This document shows positions 25,438 through 34,954 of a DNA stretch of 64,000 nt, in pieces. Position 1 is the first letter of the stretch; each line of letters begins with the position of its first letter. The DNA comes from JAACFF01 sp963807975. Its GTDB lineage: Bacteria; Chloroflexota; Anaerolineae; Promineifilales; Promineifilaceae. The position numbers and the translations under genes are program-made. The notes under the pieces were generated by a model. It ran no database searches. It worked only from the letters and a program-made list of their open reading frames with translations, and was not told where the DNA came from. The stretch covers positions 1 through 64,000 of the forward strand of contig CAWEDV010000006.1 of assembly GCA_963807975.1 (NCBI GenBank), read 5' to 3'.

Positions 25438-28400
25438 TTGAAGGGGAGCGACCACACTTTGGACGGGCAGGATATAAGCGGCGTACGTGCGTTTCTAATT
25501 GAAGACAGCACGCGCGCGACGATCCAAAATATAGTGATTACCGGCAGCAACAATGTTAGTGGTGGTGGCAATGACACGGGCGGCGCAATTAGTGTTTTGG
25601 GCGGCACATTAACGGTGCAAGGCAGCACCTTGAGCGGAAATCAGGGTGCTTTAGGCGGCGCCATCAACAACGTCGATGGCCAGGTGACGGTGATCAACAG
25701 CACCTTGAGCGACAATCAGGCAGTTGGTGTCATCGGCCTGGGCGGCGCTATCTTGAACGCCGGCAGCCCTGGCGGAGGGGCCACGGTGACGGTGATCAAC
25801 AGTACGTTGAGCGGTAATCAGGCCTCGGGTCGAGGGGGCGGCATCTACAATTCTCCTGATGCCACCCTGAACTTGATTAGCAGCACCCTGAGCGATAACC
25901 AGGCGACCGATGGCGGCGGCGGTATCGCGAACTCGACCGATGCCACCGTGTCGCTGACCAACAGTATCGTCGCCAACAGCGTGAACGGTGATTGCCTCCT
26001 CGCTGGCGGCACGATTAACGCTGAGTACAGTCTCATCGAGGACGGCCTGACCTGCGTCAACGGCACGAACAACAACAACCTGAGCGGCGACCCCATTCTT
26101 GGCCCCCTGCAGGACAACGGCGGCCCGACGCAAACCCAAGCGCTCCTGGCCGGCAGCCCGGCCCTCGACGCCGGTGACACGCTCGAGATCACCGATCAGC
26201 GCGGCGAAGCCCGCCCATTCGGCCTGGCCGATGACATCGGGGCCTTTGAACTACAGACTTGTTATGTCGACAGTTGGTCTGTAGCCAACGAGGCCGAGCT
26301 GAACGCGGCCATCGCCTGCTACAACAGTAAGACGGCCGCCGGCAGCTACACCATCACGCTCACGCAGGACATCCTCCTGTCAGACAGACAGACAGACAGA
26401 TCGACAACAGCCATCGACAACGCCACGGCCGGCGTGGAGCTGGTGATCGAAGGCAGCGGCTTTGCCGTGGACGGCCAGGATAAGTTCGATGTGCGGCCGA
26501 TCACTGTCCAGGCCGACACCACGGTGACCATCAACGACCTGACCGCCACCGGCGGCAATGTCCTCGTCGGCAGCGGTGTCGACAGTAGAGGTGGCGGTAT
26601 TCTCAACAGAGGGAATCTCACCCTCAACCGCAGCACCGTGTCCGATAACGCGACTGAGACCCGGGGCGGGGGACTGGCCACCCAGGGTGGTACGGTGCAG
26701 ATCAACGACAGCACCATCGCCAACAATATTTCCGGCACCCCCTCTAATCCCGGCAACGGCGGCGGCATTTATAATGAAAACGGCCAGGTGACGATACGCA
26801 ACAGCACCATTTCGGGCAACGAAACCGACGGCTTTCCCAGCATGGGCGGCGGTATCGCCAATTATGATAATATGACGCTGGAAAGTGTGACCATCACGGA
26901 GAACGGCGCGTCAGACGGTGGAGGAATTTATTTCAACACGACCACGCCCGTGACCCTGACGATCAAGAACACTATTCTGGCCGGCAACGGGTTTGCCGAT
27001 TGTTACTTTAAGACCATTTCTGGCGGCGCGACTATCGACGATCTGGGCTACAACCTGGTCCAAGCAGACGACCAACTCAACCCCTGTGGCTTTGTCGGTG
27101 GGGTGAACAACAACCTTGTGACGGTCCCCTTCCTTCTGCCGCTGGCGGACAACGGCGGTCCGACCGAGACTCACGCCCTCGCCTTGGACAGCCCGGCCAT
27201 CGACGCCGGCGACAGTAGCCTGCCCACGGATCAGCGCGGCGTCGCCCGGCCCCAGGGCGCGGCGGACGATATTGGCGCCTATGAAAGCCAGGCTTGTGAT
27301 GAAACTGTCTGGTTCGTGACCAGGCTGAGTCAGCTAGATGCGGCGATTGACTGCTTCAACGCCAAGACCAGCCCCGGAATCTACACCATCAATATCACGC
27401 AGGGCTTTCCCGCGGTGGCCAGTACGACGCCTATTGACAACAGCACCCCCGGCGTCAGCTTGGTGATCGAAGGCAGCGGCAATTCGGTGGATTGGAATGG
27501 TGATCTAATCCCCGGTACACGGCCGTTCCTGATCCAGGCCAACACCACGGTGACGATCAACGACCTAGCGATCAACAATGGCAATGTACTCGGCACGGAG
27601 CGGGGCGGCGGGATCCGCAATCTGGGCAATCTGACGCTCAACCGCACCATCATCCGCGGCAACCGCGCCGAGAACAACGGCGGCGGGATCAGCAATGTGG
27701 GCGAGCTGGTGATCAACGACAGCACGATCGCAGGGAATGAAGTTCAGGGCGGTTCTACTGGTGTGTCGGGCGGCGGCATCGACAATGTGGGAAGCCTGAC
27801 CATCAGGAACAGCACCATTTCCGGCAACACGAGCAGCAATGACGGCGGCGGCATCAGCAACGGCGGCACGCTCAACCTGGACAGTGTAACTGTGACCGAC
27901 AATACAGCTTTAGGGGCCGTCGATGGCGCGGAAGGCGCCGGACTACAGATGATTGGTTTTGCCGCGGCCACATCCCGGAACAGTATTCTTGCCGGTAACT
28001 CGGGTGCAGAGGATTGTGATAATCTTTTCGGCACCATCACCGACGGCGGCCATAACCTGGTGCAGACCCAGAATAACTGCGGCTTTGTCGATGGCGCCAA
28101 CGGCAGCATCGTCGGCCAGGATCCGCTGCTGGGCCCCCTGCGCAACAACGGCGGTCCGACCCTAACCCACGCCCTGCTGACCGGCAGCCCGGCGATCAGC
28201 GCCGGCGACACGGACTTGACCACCGACCAGCGCGGCATCGCCCGGCCCCAGGGTGGGACGGATGACATCGGGGCGTTTGAAGTCGAGGCCGGCACGATCA
28301 TCATCGAGAAGAAAACAGCGCCGGCCGGCGGCACAGGCTATGGTTTTACCGATAATATCGAAACACCGAATGCGTTCACCCTCAACGATGGTCAGAACAA

Positions 28401-31400
28401 GACCTTCCTTGATGTTGCGCCCGGTTCGTACGTCGTGACGGAAGACCCGCAGCAGGACAGCTTCTTGTCTGGGCTGCGCTGCGACGACGGCGCCAGCCAG
28501 AATCCCTCGACGGTTGACCTGGCGGCGCGGGAAGCAAACATCAAGTTGGATCCGGGAGAAACAGTCACCTGCACCTTCACCAACACCGAGGATGACCATA
28601 TCGTCATTGGTAAGGTAACGTTCCCAGCCGGCGGCACAGATTTCGACTTCAGCGGCGATCTGGGCAGCTTCACGTTAGACGACGGCGATGTGGAAATACA
28701 GGCGGTTGAACCAGGGACTTTCACCATCACCGAGCAGGATCCGGGCCCGGATTACGACCTGACCGCGCTGGAGTGCGCGATCATTGACTCCCAGAGCGGC
28801 ATTAGCTATGTCAGCGGCGACCTCAACAGCCGCAGCGTGGACATCACCCTGACCGGCCCCGGCCAGACCGCCTACTGTCTCTTCGAGAATACCGAGCGCG
28901 GCAATATTACGATCGTAAAAGAGGCTGACCCATCTGACGGGACCGAATTTGACTTTACCCTGGGTGGGGATGCGTCTGAATCCTTCGCGCTTGTCGACGG
29001 CGACAGCCAGGACTACCTCCTGCCGGTGGGGGTTTACGTCATCACCGAGCTTGTGCCCGATGGCTGGGAGAATACCGATATTGTTTGCGAATACGGCGAC
29101 AGCACGGTCACTTACAACTTCGGTGAATCAGAGGCGTTCGTTGCGCTGGCGCCCGGCGACGACGTCACCTGTACCTATTACAACGAGCAATCGGGCAGCA
29201 TCAGTATCGTCAAAGATGCCGACCCGGCGGACGATACGGCGTTTGAATTTGCCATCCTTGACCAGTTTGGCAACGGCGACCTCTTCATCCTGCAAGATCC
29301 ATCGGACCCCTCGTATACGGCGAGCAATGTCCGGACAGGTCCTTACCTGGTAGCGGAACAACCGTCTGATGGCTGGGTCGTGAGCGATATTGCGTGCCAA
29401 TCGACGCTCGGCACCTCCAAATTCTATCAGTCGGTATCCGAAGGCGTGTTGGAGATCGATCTTGCGGGTGGCGATGATGTCACCTGTACTTTCCACAATG
29501 AACCGGTACAGATCGAGCTGGTCGAATCGTATGCGGTCAGCAGCGTCACCGAGAGCTGGCAAGGCGGCCCCGGTACGATGGCCTGCTACTGGGTGGTCAG
29601 CAATGCGCCCGTCAGCGGTTCGGTCGTTGTGGAGATGACGCCGCTCAAGGGCCAGGTGCGCCTGGACAAGAGCGCGGTCACGCTGACAGCGAGTAACTGG
29701 AACAGCCTCAGCCTGACGGAGCGCAGCAATATGGTCTGCATCCGCGGCAATGACGACCAGATCGACGATGGCGGGGCGCAGGTGTGCAAGGACGGCCGTC
29801 CCGATCTGTTCGGCATGGACCCGACCCTCATCAGCGACAAGGAGTGCGGCGACCACCTCGATTATGTGGACAACCGCATCACCTCCTCCACCGATCCCTC
29901 GTTTGGGCCCAACACTCCCTTCACGAGTAACAGCCCTGAAGACCTGGATGGGGACAAGCATACGGTAGATACTCTGGTGCGCGACAATGATCGAGCTGGG
30001 GTGGTCCTGACCGAGTCTTACGCGGTGACTGATCTTGACGAGGATGGCACGCCGGTGAACCTGGCCTGCTATTGGGTCACGCTCAACAGCCAACCACGCA
30101 GCGCCGTGACTGTGAACATCAGCGGCGACAGCGAGGTCAAAGTTGATAAGGGCAGCGTTCTGATCAAGCCGGCCAACTGGAACAGGATAGACGAGACGAT
30201 GCAGGATCGCTTCAACATGGTCTGTGCATCGCCGGTCAATGAGCATGTGGCCGATGCCCCCGACCCGCACTGCTTCAACGGTTCGGCCGATCTACTGGGG
30301 GCCGCCGGCAGCGGCAGCGAGGCTTGCGGCGACCATCTGGGCCACATCAGCCACAGCGTGAGCAGCAGTGATGGACGGTACAACAACACGAGCAACTTCA
30401 GTGGTAATGGGCCGAACTTCGACGGTGACCGCTCGACGATCGATGCTCTGATCCGCAACGATGACGTGACGGGCGTGACCTTCACGCCGGCCACGCTGAA
30501 CGTGCTGGAAGGCAGCGAGGGCAGCTACGAGGTCAGCCTGACCAGCAAACCGCAGGCCAACGTGACCGTCAGCCGCGACGGCCAGGCCCTGACTTTCACG
30601 CCCAACAACTGGGACAAGGCGCAGACGCTCTCCTTCGCCGTAGCCGAAAACGAGCGGCGGGAAGGGCCGCAGGCGGTGCAGCTTGACCATGCGATCAGCA
30701 GCCGCGACGCCGGCTACGATGGGCTAAAGGCCGATCCGGTCGGCGTGCTCGTGGTCGACAATGACATGCCCGGCGTTTTGCTGAGCAGCACGGTTATCGC
30801 TGTGGCCGAGGGGCGCGCGCGGAGCAGCTATGAGGTGACGCTGACTGCCCCGCCCACAGCGGCGGTGACAGTGGCGCTCAACGGCGGCGGCCAGCTTAGA
30901 ACCGAGCCGGCCACCCTGACCTTCAACGGCAGCAACTGGGACGAGCCGCAGGCCGTGACCGTACGCGCCGTTGATGACCGGGTGGCGGAAGAGGCGCAGC
31001 ACAGCGGCCGTATCCGCCACATCGTCAGCAGCAGCGACGCCGGTTACGACGGCCTGGCGGTGGTCGACCTGGTGGGCACTGTTGCCGATAACGACAGCGC
31101 CGGGGTCCAGGTCTCGCGCCAGGAACTGAGCGTGGATGAAGGCGGCAGCAGCGCCAGCTACAATCTGGCGCTGAAGAGCAAGCCCACGCGCACGGTAATA
31201 GTGACCATCGACGGCGGCGGGCAGCTTATCGTTGAGCCGGCCACCCTGACCTTCGACAGCGACAACTGGAATCGGGCGCAGACCGTCTCCGTGCGCGCCT
31301 TCGATGACCAGGTGGCTGAAGGGGAGGCGCAGGCGGCCCTGAACCATCTCGTCAGCAGCGAGGACGGCTTCTACCAGGGGCTCGTGGCAGACGGTATCAG

Positions 31401-31773
31401 CGTCTCCGTCGGTGACAACGACCGCGCGACCGTCCTGCTCAGCAGGACCGTCTTGCCCGTGCCTGAAGGCGGCGCCAGCAGCTACATGGTGAGCCTGGCG
31501 ACGAAGCCGCTGGCGCCGGTCGTCATCGACCTGAGCAGCAGCGAGGGCATCTTCGTGACAACCGGTTCCTGTGGGCATGAGGAAGGGTCCTGCCTGACCT
31601 TCACGCCGCAGACCTGGAACAGCGCCCAGCGGGTCACCGTGGAGGGCACTGTTGCCGGTGTCATTGAGCACACGGTCTCCAGTACCGACAGCAAATACGA
31701 CGGATTGTCAGCCCAGGATGTCAATGTGACCCCGGGCGGTACGATAAAGATCTACCTGCCTATCATGCGTTGA
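25438..31773 (+). CDS. giant surface protein: beta-helix, prealbumin-like and Calx-beta-like repeats (5' end lost)
   Basis: An open frame of 2111 codons whose first codon (TTG) is not a credible start, because homology continues upstream in other frames. Residues about 1-945 hold three choice-of-anchor-Q/polymorphic-outer-membrane-like units, each ending in a GPLxxNGGPTxTxALLxGSP and DQRGxARPxG...DDIGAFE block (ends near 267, 610 and 942). Residues about 950-1355 are four prealbumin/SpaA-like domains beginning IIIEKKTAPAGG, IVIGKVTFPAGG, ITIVKEADPSDG and ISIVKDADPADD. About 1360-1680 are two related domains (ESYAVSSV, ESYAVTDL). About 1680-2090 are four Calx-beta-like repeats (LNVLEGSEGSYEVSL and similar). 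It ends IKIYLPIMR, a terminal motif common in secreted Chloroflexota proteins. An adhesin or matrix role is likely if expressed. Confidence 0.85.
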   Translation: MKGSDHTLDGQDISGVRAFLIEDSTRATIQNIVITGSNNVSGGGNDTGGAISVLGGTLTVQGSTLSGNQGALGGAINNVDGQVTVINSTLSDNQAVGVIGLGGAILNAGSPGGGATVTVINSTLSGNQASGRGGGIYNSPDATLNLISSTLSDNQATDGGGGIANSTDATVSLTNSIVANSVNGDCLLAGGTINAEYSLIEDGLTCVNGTNNNNLSGDPILGPLQDNGGPTQTQALLAGSPALDAGDTLEITDQRGEARPFGLADDIGAFELQTCYVDSWSVANEAELNAAIACYNSKTAAGSYTITLTQDILLSDRQTDRSTTAIDNATAGVELVIEGSGFAVDGQDKFDVRPITVQADTTVTINDLTATGGNVLVGSGVDSRGGGILNRGNLTLNRSTVSDNATETRGGGLATQGGTVQINDSTIANNISGTPSNPGNGGGIYNENGQVTIRNSTISGNETDGFPSMGGGIANYDNMTLESVTITENGASDGGGIYFNTTTPVTLTIKNTILAGNGFADCYFKTISGGATIDDLGYNLVQADDQLNPCGFVGGVNNNLVTVPFLLPLADNGGPTETHALALDSPAIDAGDSSLPTDQRGVARPQGAADDIGAYESQACDETVWFVTRLSQLDAAIDCFNAKTSPGIYTINITQGFPAVASTTPIDNSTPGVSLVIEGSGNSVDWNGDLIPGTRPFLIQANTTVTINDLAINNGNVLGTERGGGIRNLGNLTLNRTIIRGNRAENNGGGISNVGELVINDSTIAGNEVQGGSTGVSGGGIDNVGSLTIRNSTISGNTSSNDGGGISNGGTLNLDSVTVTDNTALGAVDGAEGAGLQMIGFAAATSRNSILAGNSGAEDCDNLFGTITDGGHNLVQTQNNCGFVDGANGSIVGQDPLLGPLRNNGGPTLTHALLTGSPAISAGDTDLTTDQRGIARPQGGTDDIGAFEVEAGTIIIEKKTAPAGGTGYGFTDNIETPNAFTLNDGQNKTFLDVAPGSYVVTEDPQQDSFLSGLRCDDGASQNPSTVDLAAREANIKLDPGETVTCTFTNTEDDHIVIGKVTFPAGGTDFDFSGDLGSFTLDDGDVEIQAVEPGTFTITEQDPGPDYDLTALECAIIDSQSGISYVSGDLNSRSVDITLTGPGQTAYCLFENTERGNITIVKEADPSDGTEFDFTLGGDASESFALVDGDSQDYLLPVGVYVITELVPDGWENTDIVCEYGDSTVTYNFGESEAFVALAPGDDVTCTYYNEQSGSISIVKDADPADDTAFEFAILDQFGNGDLFILQDPSDPSYTASNVRTGPYLVAEQPSDGWVVSDIACQSTLGTSKFYQSVSEGVLEIDLAGGDDVTCTFHNEPVQIELVESYAVSSVTESWQGGPGTMACYWVVSNAPVSGSVVVEMTPLKGQVRLDKSAVTLTASNWNSLSLTERSNMVCIRGNDDQIDDGGAQVCKDGRPDLFGMDPTLISDKECGDHLDYVDNRITSSTDPSFGPNTPFTSNSPEDLDGDKHTVDTLVRDNDRAGVVLTESYAVTDLDEDGTPVNLACYWVTLNSQPRSAVTVNISGDSEVKVDKGSVLIKPANWNRIDETMQDRFNMVCASPVNEHVADAPDPHCFNGSADLLGAAGSGSEACGDHLGHISHSVSSSDGRYNNTSNFSGNGPNFDGDRSTIDALIRNDDVTGVTFTPATLNVLEGSEGSYEVSLTSKPQANVTVSRDGQALTFTPNNWDKAQTLSFAVAENERREGPQAVQLDHAISSRDAGYDGLKADPVGVLVVDNDMPGVLLSSTVIAVAEGRARSSYEVTLTAPPTAAVTVALNGGGQLRTEPATLTFNGSNWDEPQAVTVRAVDDRVAEEAQHSGRIRHIVSSSDAGYDGLAVVDLVGTVADNDSAGVQVSRQELSVDEGGSSASYNLALKSKPTRTVIVTIDGGGQLIVEPATLTFDSDNWNRAQTVSVRAFDDQVAEGEAQAALNHLVSSEDGFYQGLVADGISVSVGDNDRATVLLSRTVLPVPEGGASSYMVSLATKPLAPVVIDLSSSEGIFVTTGSCGHEEGSCLTFTPQTWNSAQRVTVEGTVAGVIEHTVSSTDSKYDGLSAQDVNVTPGGTIKIYLPIMR

Positions 31774-31797
31774 TAGAGACAGGGAAAGCAGCAAAGA

Positions 31798-31828
31798 AGC
31801 CAGCCTGCAACGGCTGGCTTTTTTTTTG
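31798..31828 (+). terminator. rho-independent terminator of the surface protein gene
   Basis: Stem AGCCAGCC (31798-31805), loop TGCAAC, GGCTGGCT (31812-31819), then a run of nine T. It is 25 bases past the stop codon. Confidence 0.88.
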
Positions 31829-31882
31829 GCCACCTGACATATATTGCGCCAATGTAGAGACCCGTGTACCGCCCGGTTGGCA

Positions 31883-32000
31883 AAAGACCTAACTTTTCCC
31901 TGTCTTTTTGCGCTTTTCAAGCAGGACTGTCGATCAGAAAATGGAGGGAATTTGCACAAACGGGGTGAACCCAACGGCGGTATCGTTGGCGCGGTTCATA
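31883..32000 (+). repeat. leader module, copy 3 (upstream of secreted protein)
   Basis: Shares agacctaacttttccct, ctttttgcgcttttcaa, ggactgtcgatcagaaaat, ggagggaatttgcaca and a hairpin-forming end (gaacccaacggc...cgttggcgcggttc) with copy 2. The AGATTGG palindromes are missing here. The gene at 32181 lies 180 bases downstream. Confidence 0.65.
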
Positions 32001-32180
32001 TCTGGGCAGTGCCGGCTGTCCGAGTGGAAGTGGAAGAAGAAATGATGACCATGCTGGTGAAGCCGGTGGAATATCAACATGCGACGAATCAACATCATTT
32101 TTATACGCAATTGGCAGCGATAATGAAATTAATTGAGTAGATTGTAATCCGTTCTGAATCAGGCTTATAAAGGAGATACC

Positions 32181-32990
32181 ATGAACCGTTCATTTTCTTA
32201 TCTGATTGTACTCGCATCTGCAGTCATGCTATTTGGTGCCGGTCTCGCCGCTTTGCCGGTGACGGCCGAACCCGTTCAAGAGTACTTCACCTTCCTGCCC
32301 CTCGTCAGCAGCCCCCTGGTGCCAGTAGACCAGTATGAAACAGACTTCAAGGAAGGCATCGAAAGCTGGCAGGCTGTGCGCTGGCACAAAGACGCCGACT
32401 ATGAAGTAAAGCACGACGACAGCTGCATTGGCAGTCACTGCGGCTTCCTTGATGTTGCTGTGGGTAATGACAACTCCTATGTCATCGCCTCGCCCTTGAT
32501 AGCCGGTCCGGAACGATCCTTCAAGATCACTTTCCGCGCCAGGCTGCAGGATCGCCAGGACAAACACCAGTACGGCGCCATTTTCAGTGCTGATGCCGGA
32601 AGCGTTCCTTGCCCGGGCGATAATGTGGGCAGCTGTTTCAATCGCTATTATGAATTCCTAACCCGCTATCGCGACAGCGGTGGCGAAAAATACCTTGAAT
32701 ACCGCATCCGCCGCATCGATGGCCATGACAGCAACAACGTCGAAATCGGCGAAGATCTCGTGGAGTGGACACGCGCCGAAGGCGTCAATCCAGACGATTG
32801 GAATAAATGGGAGATCCGCGTTCGCGCCAGCGGCCATATCTACGTCCGCGCCGAAAATCGCGACCAGCCTGCTTATACGCGCGACAATAAGTACCTGGAC
32901 CAACGCTTCTTTGGTCTCGTCACGCGCACCTCGGAAAACAAAGGGGCTTACGTCCAATTTGATGCATTCAAGATTGAGCTGGACGATTAG
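32181..32990 (+). CDS. secreted concanavalin-like/beta-sandwich protein, unknown function
   Basis: A 269-residue protein after AAAGGAGATACC. A signal peptide (YLIVLASAVMLFGAGLAALP, cleaved near residue 30) is followed by YFTFLPLVSSPL, the YLP-type motif of secreted Chloroflexota proteins. The mature part starts YETDFKEGIESWQ, keeps a pair of Cys (DDSCIGSHCG) and has strand-rich segments such as SFKITFRARLQD, KYLEYRIRR and WEIRVRASGHIYVRAEN. This looks like a LamG/DUF1080-type beta-sandwich, possibly glycan-binding; the family call is by overall pattern only. It shares a leader module with two other exported proteins of this region. Confidence 0.75.
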   Translation: MNRSFSYLIVLASAVMLFGAGLAALPVTAEPVQEYFTFLPLVSSPLVPVDQYETDFKEGIESWQAVRWHKDADYEVKHDDSCIGSHCGFLDVAVGNDNSYVIASPLIAGPERSFKITFRARLQDRQDKHQYGAIFSADAGSVPCPGDNVGSCFNRYYEFLTRYRDSGGEKYLEYRIRRIDGHDSNNVEIGEDLVEWTRAEGVNPDDWNKWEIRVRASGHIYVRAENRDQPAYTRDNKYLDQRFFGLVTRTSENKGAYVQFDAFKIELDD

Positions 32991-33066
32991 CTGTTAGAAA
33001 CCTGGTACACGGCCGTAGGGAGGCTTTGCTGTCCTTCTTACGGTCGTAGCCCCAGTTTCTGCAAAG

Positions 33067-34101
33067 ATGAAATTGTTGCGTTGGTTATCTTTACTTGTTT
33101 TCTCACTTCTCCTAGTTGCCTGCCGTCTAGGCGCGGCGGCGCCATTGCCGGCGCCCAAACCGCTTGCGGTGACAGCCATGCCCACCGTGGAACCGGCACC
33201 GGAAGCAAGCAGTGGATCAAACGACGAGGCTGCCGGGATGGAGGAGGGGCGAGAATTTCCTGAGGTAACGACGGCTGCCCTTGCAGACACATTGGACAAT
33301 TTGAGCTACAGTGGTCTCCTTCCTGACCAGCAGATCACCCTGGCCAATGGCGCTGCCTATTATGAAGATGAAAGCAACGGCCATCCATTCGTGAGTTTAA
33401 TTGATTCCCTTATCGCCACGGGTGATCTCAACCGTGATGGGGCAGAGGATGCCGCTGCCTTCTTCGTGGATAATACCACCGGATCCGCGGATTTTGTTTA
33501 TCTTGTTGCGGTACTGAGCGTCCAGACCACGCCGGTACCTCTGGAAGCGATCATGATTGGTGATCGCACTCCAGTGAAATCTCTGGCTGTTGAAGACGAC
33601 CAGGTGATCGCGGAATTCATTGGGCCAGGTCCGGATGATGCGGCCTGCTGCCCAACACGCAATATGCGGCGGATATTCCAAATTGAGGACGGCTGTCTTG
33701 TCTTACGCAGCAGTGAGGATCTGGGGAAGGTCTCCCTGGCCGATCTGCAGGGTACGGACTGGCATCTGCTGGAAATGAATTTGGACAAGGAACCTTTAAT
33801 GGCCGGAAGCAGTATCACTTTGAGCGTTGACGTCAGCCAAATCCGCGGCGCCACCGGCTGCAGCACCTATAACGGCCGCATCAAGGCCGGCGAGGATGGC
33901 CTGCCCCAATCGATAATGGTTAGCCCTATCTCAGGCACACAATCAAGTTGTACTAGTTTTGCCTCCCAACAGGAGACGACTTACCTTGATCGTCTCGCTG
34001 AGGTCATCGCCTGGCGCTACGATTTCGGCAGTTTGTCCCTTACCTACAAGATTGGCGAGGAGGAACTTGGGGAAATGATCTATTCTCCCCAAGAACCATA
34101 A
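33067..34101 (+). CDS. META-domain lipoprotein
   Basis: A 344-residue protein. The signal peptide MKLLRWLSLLVFSLLLVAC ends in a lipobox (LVAC, C19). Residues about 70-210 resemble a periplasmic domain often found before META domains (ITLANGAAYYEDES, DLNRDGAEDAAAFFV, FIGPGPDDAACC). Residues about 220-335 form a META/HslJ-type domain (LQGTDWHLLEM, IRGATGCSTYNGRI, VSPISGTQSSC). META-domain proteins are linked to stress or antibiotic tolerance in some bacteria, but no precise function is assigned here. It lies 76 bases after the secreted protein gene, separated by a hairpin (acggccgta...tacggtcgt, about 33010-33050) that lacks a T-run. Confidence 0.85.
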   Translation: MKLLRWLSLLVFSLLLVACRLGAAAPLPAPKPLAVTAMPTVEPAPEASSGSNDEAAGMEEGREFPEVTTAALADTLDNLSYSGLLPDQQITLANGAAYYEDESNGHPFVSLIDSLIATGDLNRDGAEDAAAFFVDNTTGSADFVYLVAVLSVQTTPVPLEAIMIGDRTPVKSLAVEDDQVIAEFIGPGPDDAACCPTRNMRRIFQIEDGCLVLRSSEDLGKVSLADLQGTDWHLLEMNLDKEPLMAGSSITLSVDVSQIRGATGCSTYNGRIKAGEDGLPQSIMVSPISGTQSSCTSFASQQETTYLDRLAEVIAWRYDFGSLSLTYKIGEEELGEMIYSPQEP

Positions 34102-34109
34102 AATGAAAT

Positions 34110-34265
34110 TCAAAAGCTGGTGCCGCTGTTGCCGCTGTTGCGTCCCTCCGCTACGTACGGCTCATATCCCAGATTGTCGGTCAACTCAGCGTCCATGATC
34201 TTTTCCATGGTGTTGGCGAACCATCTGGCAAAGATGCCTTCAGGTTAGGCCTTTCTGAGCCTGTT
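34110..34265 (-). pseudogene. internal remnant of an IS256-family transposase
   Basis: A minus-strand frame without a start reads GIFARWFANTMEKIMDAELT, then DNLGYEPYVAEGRNSGNSG and a stop. LGYE-x-x-x-x-EGRNSGNS is a signature of the N-terminal part of IS256/MuDR-like transposases. The rest of the gene is absent. It fills the gap between the META lipoprotein and the Usp gene; the remaining ~240 bases up to 34510 show nothing I can identify. Confidence 0.68.
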
Positions 34266-34510
34266 GCCTGCCAGACATTAACTGAGCTGATTCTCAGACG
34301 CACATGGCGGTGGAAGCCTGTAAGAATGCTGCATGGCTCCGGGTGTGGGCAATGTATCTGACTTGATTGTCATAGACATTGGCTGGCGTGCAGAAGCTGG
34401 ACTGAGATCCTTCTGGAAATTGGACATTTGGACTTTCCAAACACCTGGAATTTCTGTTATAATTTTCCAAGCGACTCTGGCATCATACGTAGCTACATGG
34501 TTGGGTGACA

Positions 34511-34954
34511 ATGAGTGGAGTAGTTTGCGCTATCCGTGGGGGGCCTCATAGCCAGTCGACCATCGACAAAGCAATTTCCTTGGCCAAGGAAACAGGTCTT
34601 CCTCTATATTTTCTGTATATCGTCAATCTTGATTTTCTGGCACACACGACGAGCACGAGAACACACACCATCAATCGTGAGATGGAGCAGATGGGAGAGT
34701 TCATCCTGCTTGCCGCCCAAAGGCGCGCGTTAGTTCAGGAGGTGGCGGCAGAGGGTCTGGTGAGACAAGGCAGCGTAGGCGAAGAGATCATCCAATTCTG
34801 CAGGGATCTACAGGCTGATTTTCTTGTCCTGGGCCGGCCGCAGATGGATGAAGGAGAGGCGAATTTTTTCACGCATACCCGTCTACAGGCTTTCGTTGCC
34901 CTGGTAGAAGAACAATCAGGCGCCGAAGTTGTCTTGCTTGACGGAGATAATTGA
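34511..34954 (+). CDS. universal stress protein (UspA-like), first copy
   Basis: A 147-residue protein from ATG 34511 (an in-frame GTG at 34505 is an alternative). It opens SGVVCAIRGGPHSQSTIDKA, the first strand and loop of a Usp fold, followed by ISLAKETGLPLYFLYIVNLD. The last third holds ADFLVLGRP in place of the usual nucleotide-binding glycine motif. The stop overlaps the next start by one base, so the two genes are translationally coupled. It is a paralogue of 36827-37294, sharing C-A-x-RGGP. A regulatory role toward the permease between them is a reasonable inference. Confidence 0.85.
   Translation: MSGVVCAIRGGPHSQSTIDKAISLAKETGLPLYFLYIVNLDFLAHTTSTRTHTINREMEQMGEFILLAAQRRALVQEVAAEGLVRQGSVGEEIIQFCRDLQADFLVLGRPQMDEGEANFFTHTRLQAFVALVEEQSGAEVVLLDGDN

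Noticed and set aside
29128..31671. Long minus-strand frames (380 and 315 codons) opposite the surface repeat protein
   Set aside because: They mirror the repeat periodicity of the sense gene, as expected from codon bias.
24377..31773. CRISPR or tandem DNA repeats in the surface-protein region
   Set aside because: The periodicity is at protein level (beta-helix and domain repeats), with diverged DNA; no identical spaced repeats. No CRISPR array was seen anywhere in the window.
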